Assembly (NCBI GenBank): GCA_900088475.1
Contig: FLMG01001970.1
Coordinates: 3,440-19,983 of the forward strand
Reading direction: 5' to 3'
Origin: Hyphochytrium catenoides
Taxonomy: Eukaryota; Sar; Hyphochytriomycetes; Hyphochytriales; Hyphochytriaceae
DNA: 16,544 nucleotides
The position numbers and the translations under genes were made by a program. This document shows positions 9,026 through 16,544 of the stretch, in pieces; position 1 is the first letter of the stretch; each line of letters starts with the position of its first letter. The notes under the pieces were generated by a model. The model worked only from the letters and a program-made list of their open reading frames with translations. It was not told where the DNA came from and made no database searches.

Positions 9026-9803
9026 CTACCAGCCGGAGATAAATATTGGATCTTTTCGACATGATAGGACAGTCCAAGCTCTGCACTCCAGTCCATGCAG
9101 CGGAAAGAGAGTGACGAAGAATGCAGAAGATAAGGCAAACCCTATGAGGGATTGTAAGAGAGAGAGAGAGAGAGAAGACGAAGCTGTTGAGAGACAGGCC
9201 AAAAAACAATCAGGCCAAGGTTGACATGTACCAGCACTCAGTGCCGCTCTATCTACTGTGGCACAGATCTTGATGATAGTGATAGGCAGAAGAGGATCCT
9301 GGAGCAGAGAGAAAGAGAGAGAGAGAGCACTCCTTGCAAGCATCCCTGTCCGTGACATGTCTAACTATACTCTATCATAATAGTAGGTATAGAACCAGCA
9401 TTGAACTTTGTTGTCTTCTCCCGCCGCATGAGTCTGACAGGAATATGGCATTTTAACCCAATTTCTCTCTCTCTCCCTCTCTCTCTCTCTTTTCTGCTTC
9501 ACATCTCTCTCTCTCCATATGGGGCCTTTCAATATTCCGTTAAGAGCGTTGCGTCCTTCTCGACAGTTGCAGCAGCCATACGCAGATAGAACTGAGCAGC
9601 AGCCAACAATGAACAGTGGAGCGAGGAGGGAGGAGCGTTCGGCTGTAAGGAGAGAGACCTCGAGGAGTAGGAGAGAGAGAAGAGGAGGGGGAGAGGGGAG
9701 AGGGATGGAAAGGACTGCTGCCGCTGCTTTTTGCTTGCCTCCAGATTAAGAGTAACTCCTCCCTAGCATCTGGCAGGATAACAGTATATGCAGGAGGTTG
9801 CAT
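9026..9803 (-). CDS. Candidate minus-strand multi-exon gene with a cysteine-rich membrane segment
   Basis: Possible exons with matching phases: 9803-9716 (from ATG, MQPPAYTVILPDAREELLL), 9642-9371, 9298-9232 and 9141-9026 (stop TAG). The second follows a long pyrimidine tract ending TTACAG and holds a hydrophobic, cysteine-rich stretch (LFIVGCCSVLSAYGCCNC, then REGRNAL). That resembles the region after the second membrane span of tetraspanins, but no CCG-bearing outer loop is seen, so this is only a resemblance. The frame then reads through a GA repeat as Arg-Glu repeats and ends KVQCWFYTYYYDRV at TAG 9365-9367, unless GTATAG is a donor into the next exon. The third and fourth exons have good acceptors (CTGCTCCAG and CCTCATAG). 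The first donor (GTCCTT) is weak. The overall model is tentative. Confidence 0.3.
9465..9493. repeat. (CT)n microsatellite
   Basis: CT dinucleotides on plus. On the minus strand they would encode alternating Arg-Glu if the candidate exon at 9642-9365 is real. Confidence 0.7.
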
Positions 9804-10112
9804 GATGGTTGCGCTCTGGTCCAGGGTGTTTATAGGTAATAGAAAAATATAGATCTCTCTCTCTCTCTCTCTCTCACGTCTGAACATGTTAGCTCTTCCT
9901 TGCATGCAGTCATCTTTGTGCCAACTGACCTCTCTTTAACGCAAGTCCGGCAGAAGGAAGATCAGCCGCTGCTTTGAAAGAACAGAGAGTTTAGAGAGAC
10001 ATGGGAGAGACGAAGTCCCATCAGAAGACTAACGGTGCTTACCAACGGTCGTCTTGTCACCGTGCCAAGGGCACTATGATTTGATCAAAGACATCTAAAA
10101 GGCGGCCGTCTG

Positions 10113-10147
<35 letters not shown>

Positions 10148-10710
10148 TTTTCTTTCTTCTCCTCCCATCAGATCAACCCGAGATGCTAACGCAGGAGGGA
10201 AGAGATGGAGAAGAGAACGCATGACTCCTCCCGCCTTAACTGAGGTGGCAAACACACGTATTGTGCCAGGAATGGTTCTTGAGAAGAGAGAGAGAGAGGG
10301 ACGTCAGTTGCTTTTTCAGGGATGGACGGGCGGTAGAACTACTTCGGGCTAGCTACTACGGCTTCCCGTCGCTTTCTTTCTCTCCGTCTCTCTCTCTCTG
10401 ATTTCATTTCCCCTCCGTCCCATCCTCCATTATCGATGCTCTTCCTCTCCTCGCTATCTTTCCCTCTTTCTGTCTCACTCTCGTCTCCTCACCCTGTCTC
10501 AGTCACGTTAGTTGTCAGTACTTAGAGATGAATAACCGCCACATGCAGCCAGATGCCTTATCCACATGCTCAATAAGAGGAACTTAACCTCCCATCCTTT
10601 TCCCTGTCCTCTCTCTCCTCTCTCCCCTCTCCCCGATCTTTTTTTTCCCTGTCTCGCTCCTTCCTCTTATTAATCGGGCGACCCCTTCCTCTTCCTTCCC
10701 TTGCTCTGTC
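9804..10710. other. No supported gene; two CT microsatellites
   Basis: (CT)n at 9854-9875 and 10112-10147. The remainder (for example 9905-10085 and 10190-10330) is mixed sequence with only short frames. I found no tRNA B-box-like motif and no obvious structured RNA. From about 10570 the plus strand becomes C/T-rich with a poly-T run near 10640. Confidence 0.6.
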
Positions 10711-10841
10711 TTGGCAGTGCCTTCCCTTGATATCTTCTCCTCCTCTAGCGTCTCATGCACTCTCTCTCGCCCCACCTCAAGGAGTCACAGCCTCTCAATA
10801 TCTTCGCAGCCCAACTCATCTTCCTTCCCTCTCATGTTCTC

Positions 10842-10885
<44 letters not shown>

Positions 10886-11458
10886 TCTCTTTCTCTTTCT
10901 CTCCCTTTTTTTGGTGGTCTCTCTTTCTCTCTTGGTGCCACAATCAGCACAACCTTTTGTAACCCCCATACCGATAGGGAATGCACAGTACATATTACTA
11001 ATATGTACTTGTAAATCAGCGGCTTGTCACGTTTGTGGATAAATAACGGACAGCCAAAGATGCAGGATGAAGGAAAGAGTGCACTACAATGGGGGAAAGT
11101 GGTTCTCTTCTTTTTTCCTCTCTACTATCTTCTTCTTTACTTATCTTCAAAGCCGTCGTCCCTCTTCTGGACGTGACTTTCTCGTTCTCTCGCGTGCTGT
11201 GCTCGCTCTCCGTCCAGGATATAACTGCTGTAGAAGGTGCGCCATCCTCCTCCTCTGAGGATCCTTTGTGTGGCGCTTATTGTCTTCTTGACTCCCTCGT
11301 TAACCCTTCCACACTCCTTTTCAAACTTGGTGATTGTCCTGCCTTCTTTCTTCCTCCTGTTGCTCGTCGTCTCGCTCACTCTCTTCTCTTCTCCTGTTAA
11401 AGGAGGTAAACTCCTCTTCTACTGTTTCTCTTTCTCCTGTCTTTCCTATCCCTGCTAG
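10711..11458 (+). CDS. Weak candidate plus-strand gene, serine-rich
   Basis: After a TTGGCAG acceptor-like site, positions 10711-10840 read as a serine-rich peptide (MAVPSLDIFSSSSVSCT), then a CT repeat at 10838-10904. At 11218-11329 an exon follows a strong pyrimidine tract ending CCGTCCAG (DITAVEGAPSSSSEDPL through NPSTLLFKL) and ends at CTTG^GTGATT; a CT-rich interval ends TTAAAG at 11402 and the frame resumes in phase to TAG at 11456-11458. The link between the two parts is not shown. The opposite strand also has an 80-codon frame (11379-11137), so the strand is uncertain. No family recognised. Confidence 0.22.
10838..10904. repeat. (CT)n microsatellite
   Basis: About 65 bp of CT with a few interruptions, ending beside a T7 run at 10906-10912. 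Confidence 0.9.
10987..11009. repeat. Perfect 23-nt palindrome
   Basis: AGTACATATTA (10987-10997), a central C, then its exact reverse complement TAATATGTACT (10999-11009). It lies in AT-rich sequence with no supported coding frame. It could be a binding site for a dimeric protein or a hairpin. Confidence 0.75.
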
Positions 11459-12047
11459 TTCACTACCACCGGTGTCACATAATAACGTCTCCCTTATATG
11501 AACCCTCCGTCCTCTACCCTATCCTTTCAAGTCACATTCTGGTCTTGGGCATGACTAATAATGATGGTACAATTTTTCTCCATAATTCCGTCCTATCCCA
11601 GCTTAAATTTATAAAGAAAATTAGCTATAAACACACTCCTTCGATAAGTCCAAGGAATCATTGCCCAGGACAGGCGCATGCAGCACGAGAACCTCGTAAG
11701 TTAGGGCAGGTGATACAAGTGGACAAGAGAGAGAAAACCAGCGAGACGGGCGTGGATAATAATAGGGCAGCGTTGAAGAGCCACAAATAGCAGACAAAGC
11801 GAGAGAGGCAGCTTCCTGATAGAGGCAGCAGCAGCCGGCTAAAGATTGAAGGAAAAACTTACTTACAAGGAAAGCGTACCTAGTGTCCGGAGGTGGTTCA
11901 CTTGACGATACTCCTTAACTGCCCCGGTTGCCGGGGTTCATTCGAAGAGATGGAGATAGGGAAAAGAAGAGAACAACAGGCACAGGAGCAAAATAGGAAG
12001 AGGAGGCAGAGCGATTAGAGGGAAGAAGGAATCTAGTAGTAGGGGAA
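11459..12047. other. No supported gene; relatively AT-rich interval
   Basis: Positions 11460-11640 are richer in A/T than most of the window. A plus-strand frame at 11545-11790 (81 residues, start MGMTNNDGTIFLHNS) is open, but I see no splice or family support. A short hairpin lies at 11922-11936. Confidence 0.5.
11922..11936. repeat. GC-rich hairpin
   Basis: CCCCGG, a TTG loop, then CCGGGG: a perfect 6-bp stem. Function unknown. Confidence 0.6.
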
Positions 12048-12266
12048 CTAGAACAGAAGAGACAGGCGAGGTGATGCCTGCTGCATAAGCCCGCACTTGC
12101 TTTGATGATCGCTGGCCCTTGGGTATGGGAGCTCTTCAATTGCTGCTGCTACTGGTCTTTCTTTGAGGCTGTTGTCTGCTACCACTTCCGATGATAGATG
12201 AGAAGAGAAAGGAGAGAGATGGGGGAAGGGAGGTTGCATTGCAAGGAGAAAGAGAATGAAAGGCAA
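12048..12266 (-). CDS. Small candidate frame, 72 residues
   Basis: From ATG at 12266 to TAG at 12048. It begins with a hydrophobic stretch (MPFILFLLAM) that could be read as a signal peptide, and continues with an ordinary, uncomplicated sequence (EVVADNSLKERPVAAAIEE). The pyrimidine-rich part up to 12185 ends in GGAAG and could instead be an intron end, leaving only 12184-12048 as exon. No family recognised. Confidence 0.25.
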   Translation of the reverse strand: MPFILFLLAMQPPFPHLSPFSSHLSSEVVADNSLKERPVAAAIEELPYPRASDHQSKCGLMQQASPRLSLLF

Positions 12267-12574
12267 GAAGGATGATGAGTAAAAGGTAGGATAGGAGGTG
12301 GAAGAAGAATCTAGAGACTTTAAGGTGCAACCAACGGCTCATAAGGAAAAGGAACAACCACCAGGGCAGAGAACAGACGAGAAGGGAGAGGTTATATGCG
12401 TGCCAACCACCATGTTCCACTAGGAGCAAGAAGAGAGAGATAACGGGCAACAAGTGAAAGGAAGAAAGCAGCTACAGATCGTGTCCCCTTTCTATATTTA
12501 TTCTTCTTCTCACTAACTCCTCGTAGAGTTGTTCATCATCTCTATCGTTGTCTCTCTTGTCCTCTTTGCCACAG
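12267..12574. other. No supported gene
   Basis: GA-rich on plus at 12240-12320 and 12430-12470. A hydrophobic minus-strand frame (12453-12136) overlaps the 12048-12266 candidate in another phase and is probably chance. From about 12480 the plus strand is pyrimidine-rich and runs into the acceptor at 12572-12574. Confidence 0.5.
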
Positions 12575-12767
12575 CATCGGCAACACCATCACCGTGCCGA
12601 CGCTTGTTGTTACAGCAGACACGAGAAACCTCTCTATAACCCTACTATCTCCTTCGTTCTCGCTGGCTGGCTATTTCTACACCGACTGTCTCGCTCACCG
12701 TCTCCTCGTGCCTTCTTGCTCCTCCTTCTCCATGTCCTTTGAACTCAATCCGCGAGAGCGGCGATGA
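12575..12767 (+). CDS. Candidate plus-strand terminal exon
   Basis: A pyrimidine tract ending TTTGCCACAG (to 12574) is followed by an open frame to TGA at 12765-12767: IGNTITVPTLVVTADTR, then a serine/leucine-rich part ending FELNPRERR. It is of ordinary composition, unlike the repeat translations around it. A second frame through the same DNA (SLVLFATASATPSP) resembles a signal peptide, so the phase is uncertain. No upstream exon was found. Confidence 0.25.
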
Positions 12768-13139
12768 TAGTGTCAAGGGCAACAAGAGAGAAGATGCAGT
12801 ACGGACTTGACCATGCACCGTTGAACTAGTAGCAGCCGCGGCCGGCCTTCCTAACACAACACACAGCGGCTACCCTCACTATCACTTGCGTGCCTTTAAC
12901 TGCCGTCCTTGTTGCCCTTCTCCTTCCTCTAGTCTACCAAGCTCTCCTCTTCTCTCTTCCTCCGCAAGCAAGACTAGTGATGTACCTGTCTTCAGCTCCT
13001 GGAATCACTGCCTCGTCCTTACTTATTAGCAGCAGCAACAACAATGGCTTCTTCTCTTCTATAAAATGGAGCGCCAAACTACATACACCCTATGGCTGAA
13101 AGAGAAGCAAGTGTGAAATAATATTAGGAGAGAGGGGCT
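12768..13139. other. No supported gene
   Basis: Mixed sequence with short frames only, the longest being a leucine-rich plus-strand frame at 12890-13099 that I judge to be chance. An AGCAGCAGCAACAACAA stretch lies at about 13028-13044. Confidence 0.5.
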
Positions 13140-13654
13140 TCTAATATCACGCGGATCTCCTTGCATGAACGGTTGAAGGCTTTCACTACTGCCACCAACG
13201 ACGAGCTAGTTCCTCACAAGCCAAGTGCCCTCAGGCCAATTCAGGTACCAAAGAGACTCTGATGCACTATAAGGAGACAGCAAGTGCTTTGCTAAGTTAT
13301 AACGAGCACATGAAGTACAGTCCTCGGTCTTGTCATAATAATCTATTGAGTGGCGCGGCACTGTCGGCAAGACGGTTCTTCTCCAAGTCATTTGCCAACA
13401 GGTTGAACTATATTTCGGAAGAGGAGGAGGTAGACGCCCGCGAGCTTTAGGTGTGCGATAAACGATGGTTATATCTGAGCAAGGACCACCAGCGGATCGC
13501 CGGGCCGGTGGCTCTTCTTGTTCTTCTTCTCTTCGTCCTCGCAATATCTGTTTGATCTTCGAAGACTCTTGAAGAGATTCTTCTTCTGATGAGCTTTGCA
13601 AGCGGAGCAGCCAGGAAATGAAGTTGCTGCAGATTCTTTTTGACGGATGATCAC
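13140..13654 (-). CDS. Interval with overlapping open frames on both strands; strand undecided
   Basis: Minus strand: a 131-residue frame 13601-13206 (acidic/serine start, then SDITIVYRTPK and a tyrosine-, tryptophan- and cysteine-containing end) and a 61-residue frame 13654-13469 holding GCSACKAHQKK. Plus strand: an open frame of about 100 codons ending at TAG 13448-13450, with an ATG at 13262 (LLSYNEHMKYSPRSCHNN, then RRFFSKSFANRLNYISEEEE). None is a repeat translation, so one may be real. I recognise no family and cannot choose. Confidence 0.25.
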
Positions 13655-14635
13655 CCTCGGTGTACTACCGCGTTATAGAAAATGCAGTGCTGTTTGTGCA
13701 GATGTACACAAGTTTAACAGTTAACCTTATCCGGGATACGTACTAGACGCATCATAAAGAGATACATGTATTAAACCTTTATTGTAGGGAAACCTCATTT
13801 TTTACATCCAGAATGTTGATGTCACTTGTGCACCACCTGTCTGCCGACCCCCAGGAGACCCCACAACAGGGGGTAGGAGCGATCGCGAGAAAGAGAAAGG
13901 CTAGACACAGAGTAAGTCTGTGAATATCAGCAAAGAGATACCATTCTTCCATTCTAGTGCCGCTTGCTGGGAAAAGAAAAAGCGGGAAATGAGAGGGAAA
14001 ACGAGGCAGGACAAGGAAGACAGAGTGTGAAAGAACGAGGCTCTGCAGAGAGCCAAAAGTGCAGCAGTACTAGTATTAACCTAGGTTGCATAGCGAGACA
14101 GAGTCAGCTCAAACTGAGAGAAAGAGTGACAAAGAGAGAGAGAGAAAGAGAGAGGAGTTGATTTTGTGTCTTTCTCCTGTCATCCCCTCGTCCTAGGAAA
14201 TCTTCTTCTGGGGGTCGCCTCTCTCTTCCCAGCGCAGTTTTCAACTTTCTTTCTTCCCACGCCCAAGTTACCTTTCAAATCGAGAGAGAGAGAGAGAGAG
14301 AGAAGAGCGGGAGAGAGAGAGACAGAATCAGAACGCGTGAGACCAAGAGAAATAGAGACTCCGAGCAACAGCTACCCATCGAGGCCGCCAGGAGCGAGAG
14401 AGAAAGAGAAACGGAGAGAAAGAGCGGTAGCACGCAGACAGGACTGAGAAGGGGGCTAGGCTCAGTTGCAAGTGCATTATCATCTGATAAGAAGCGGCAC
14501 TCGGAGCACCTCTCGACCAAGGAGACGAAGAAGAGAAGAGAGGCAACTCCAAAAGAGAGAAAGAGAGAGAGAAGAAAGAGGGAGAGAGAGAGGAGAGTGG
14601 GAGAGAGCTTTTCTCGAACTCACACGCTTGTCACA
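13655..14635. other. Intergenic region and probable 5' leader of the Myb gene
   Basis: Positions 13660-13810 are fairly AT-rich with no frame of note. CCCCC (13850-13854) and GGGGG (13868-13872) could form a weak stem. From about 13970 the plus strand is GA-rich, with (GA)n at 14282-14302 and more at 14540-14605, interrupted by a pyrimidine-rich patch at 14165-14275 that could mark a promoter or an intron end. The GA-rich part leads straight into the Myb gene's start. Confidence 0.5.
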
Positions 14636-16335
14636 ATGGGAAAGTTTAGAAGAGCAAAGACTGAGAAGAGCCGGTCCGAGAGACAGGAGAACCTCTACAA
14701 AGCCTCGGCGGAGGAAGGAGAAACTCAAGAAAGAGAGAGCAGGCGATCACGAAGGCATCCAGAGGAGGAAAGAGAGAAGAGAGCATTCGCGAGAGAGGAC
14801 CATGCAGCTAATGCCGGCGAGGAAGACGCCAGAGAACGAGGCACTTCTTCTCCTTCTCATAGCAGAAAGGAGAGAAGGGAAAAGGGCGAAGAGAGAGAGC
14901 CTCAGAAGGGGAAAGAGGACGAGAGAAAGAGAAAAGACAGAGCGACGAAAAAAACAGACCAGGGCGATGCCGAACGAGAACACGAAGGTGGGGAAGAAGA
15001 GCACATCGAGATGAAGAAGAGAAAGAAGGACCAAGAGAGAACAGAGACAGCTCCTCAACTAGAGGGAGGCGCAGAGAGAGAGGAAGAAGAAGAGAAGACG
15101 CGAGAGAAGGAGAAAAGGAGAGAAGGAAGGGAGCCCAAAGCGGAGGAGAAAGAGGAGGAGGCAGACGAAGAAAATGCCAAGGTTGACCCCAGGGCCATAG
15201 TGCCTTATAAGGCGCCTGAGGTCGATGAAGAGAGAAGTGAGTTTGCAGAAGGATGTCCCCGTAGACACGTTGCATTGTCGTGCTCTGTCTCCGTTTTGTG
15301 TCTCTTTCTCCCTATCTCTCTCTCTCTCTGTTTCTCTCTCTCTCTCTCTCTCTCTCCCTCTTTCCCTGTCTCTCTCTTTTCCTCTCTCTTGCTATCTCCT
15401 CCGTTCTGTGTCAGATGTGACTCTAATTTACTCTCGACTCAGACGGGACATTTTGCGCTGGGTCGTACTTGACCGTCGCCACTCTTTTAACTTGTCGCAA
15501 ACAACCTGTCTTTCTCTAAACTGTCCGTTGCGTTGTGGCCTTTTGCTGGTTGGCGCTTTCTTATTTCTCTCTCTCTCTCTCTCTCTCTCTGCAGCTGGCG
15601 CGATAGTTCCGGTCTCTGTTTCCTCTGCGGACCCTCCACCTCAACCCTCACCTAGGGAAAGAGGCCAGGAACGAGATAAGCCCGCAATAAGTCGGCCTAG
15701 GGAAGCGCAAGCACCCAGGAGAGTCACCTCGCATGCAGAAAGGAGTTGGAAGGTCTCTGTCTGTCTCTCTCTCTCTCACACACAACCTTCGTTTTCCTCT
15801 CTCTCTCTCTCCCTTCTATCCTTCCGCCCCCTGACTTCCTCCCTCTCCTCTCCGTGTCTCTCTCAGTCTCTTTCTCTCCATTACTCTCCCGCTCTCTCGT
15901 TCTCCCCCGCTTTTCTGAATCTAGCGCTGCACTGCAGGAGGACAAGACAAACTTCCGCACTGGCAAGTTTTCGCGAGCAGAGAATGAGTTGATAAAGAGC
16001 GCGATGCTCGCCTATGTTGCCGAGCATGGACTGGGCTCTGATGGCCTTGAGGTCAAAGAGTCTCTCTCTTTACGCCATTTGAGCTGCTTTCTTTCTTGTC
16101 CTCTCTTTATTGTTCGTACTGTACGTTCCCACTAACCTATGTTCATATCTTGTCCTTTCGCTGTTCTCTTTGCCTCTCTCTCTCTCTCCTCTCAGCCTTT
16201 CTTTTCTCTCCATCTTCTTGATATTTGTCTCTTTGGCTTACAATGTTACAGAAAATCTGTAACGTGGGCAAGCACCGGAACCTAAGAGGTGCCTGGCTAG
16301 AGATCGCCACCTGCCTGCCCGATCGCTCTGTTAAG
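14636..16335 (+). CDS. Myb/SANT protein of the TTF-I/Reb1 type (5' part; continues past the window)
   Basis: Exons 14636-15236, 15595-15752, 15938-16051 and 16252-16335 join in phase to 319 residues; a GTAAGA donor at 16336 shows that the gene runs on. The chosen ATG has a good context (CACAATGG); an in-frame ATG at 14597 is possible. Residues 1-200 are extremely rich in Lys, Arg and Glu (many KR clusters, probable nuclear or nucleolar targeting and disorder); 201-253 are Pro/Arg/Ser-rich; then comes TGKFSRAENELI (261-272), EHGLG (283-287) and, in exon 4, a Trp-centred helix (LRGAWLEIATCLPDRSV, W306). This order is that of Myb-like domains in RNA polymerase I transcription terminators and Reb1-like rDNA-binding proteins, so binding near rRNA genes is the likely role. 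Further Myb repeats would lie off the window. The donors of exons 2 and 3 (GTCTCT, GTCAAA) are unusual, but the protein continuity supports them. Confidence 0.85.
15316..15358. repeat. (CT)n microsatellite in intron 1 of the Myb gene
   Basis: CT dinucleotides on the sense strand within intron 15237-15594. Confidence 0.9.
15566..15590. repeat. (CT)n tract forming the 3' splice-site pyrimidine tract
   Basis: An uninterrupted CT run that leads directly into GCAG at 15591-15594, the acceptor of the Myb gene's second exon. Repeat length here could affect splicing. Confidence 0.85.
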
Positions 16336-16544
16336 GTAAGAGAGAAGTTGAAGGATAGGGAAAGAAAGAGAATAGCAGAGAGAAACAGATGGGAAAGTAA
16401 TAAGGAGGAAAAAAATTAGCGTAAACCGGTAGACAGGTGACCGGCTGGGCAAGAGAGAGAATTACAGAGCATGGGAACAAGAGAAAGATCGTAGCTTGTT
16501 TGTCCCAACGAGAGGAGAAGAGAGAGAGAGAGAGAGAGAAAGAG
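16336..16544 (+). other. Start of intron 4 of the Myb gene, GA-rich, to the window edge
   Basis: After the GTAAGA donor the sequence is purine-rich and ends in (AG)n at about 16519-16544. This is the one clear sense-strand GA tract inside an intron of this gene. Confidence 0.7.

Noticed and set aside
9540-9905. A 121-codon minus-strand frame as one protein
   Set aside because: It runs through a GA repeat and then a pyrimidine-rich stretch that looks like an intron ending at 9643. Only its middle part is kept, as the possible first exon of the 9026-9803 candidate.
11137-11379. An 80-codon minus-strand frame (MSETTSNRRKKEG)
   Set aside because: It is antisense to a segment with better splice signals on plus. 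Neither is firm, and I kept the plus-strand reading at low confidence.
14466-15014. A 182-codon charged plus-strand frame
   Set aside because: It is in a different phase from the frame that splices in phase to the Myb domain; the GA-rich strand keeps several frames open.
15225-15992. A 255-codon plus-strand frame
   Set aside because: Most of it is intron CT repeat. Only 15595-15752 is used, as exon 2 of the Myb gene.
1-16544. tRNA, rRNA, CRISPR arrays, insertion sequences and bacterial-type promoters
   Set aside because: I found no convincing tRNA B-box context, rRNA-like stretch, spaced direct repeats or transposase motif by eye; short matches such as GGGGTTCATTCG near 11933 lack a cloverleaf.

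Overview
The window is nuclear DNA of a eukaryote with many introns, most likely a single-celled alga or other protist. The evidence is reading frames that connect only across GT-AG introns, protein families typical of nuclear genomes (a DEAD-box RNA helicase and a TTF-I/Reb1-type Myb protein), balanced base composition, and no operons, tRNA, rRNA, CRISPR array or insertion sequence that I can see. I cannot place the organism further. The whole window is strewn with (CT)n/(GA)n repeats, which open false reading frames in several phases on both strands.

Three genes are well supported. (1) A DEAD-box RNA helicase on the minus strand (4379 down to 766) whose seven exons I could join; every junction keeps the frame and restores the family motifs, giving 516 residues. 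(2) A single-exon minus-strand gene (8237 down to 6078) for a 719-residue membrane protein that I do not recognise, with one N-terminal membrane segment, a large cysteine-containing outside region, a cluster of membrane segments and a cytoplasmic tail. (3) A plus-strand gene from 14636 to beyond the right edge, with four exons in the window: a very charged N-terminal region followed by a Myb/SANT domain like those of RNA polymerase I termination factors. The left edge carries the 3' end of another plus-strand gene (stop at 285-287).

Between these lie regions where exons are likely but cannot be fixed: a minus-strand candidate at 4915-5485 with a segment slightly like an Alba domain; a minus-strand candidate at 9026-9803 with a cysteine-rich hydrophobic segment; and weaker candidates at 10711-11458, 12048-12266, 12575-12767 and 13140-13654. 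These carry low confidence.

A useful regularity is that, read on the sense strand, introns tend to carry (CT)n and leaders, 3' regions and some charged coding stretches tend to carry (GA)n. Two helicase introns hold both and could fold into long hairpins. The rest is a 220-bp polypyrimidine/polypurine block upstream of the helicase, a perfect 23-nt palindrome at 10987-11009 and small inverted repeats. I see no defence, mobile or biosynthetic system. The two firm nuclear genes are an RNA helicase and a probable rDNA/chromatin-binding protein, but nothing shows that the genes here act together.
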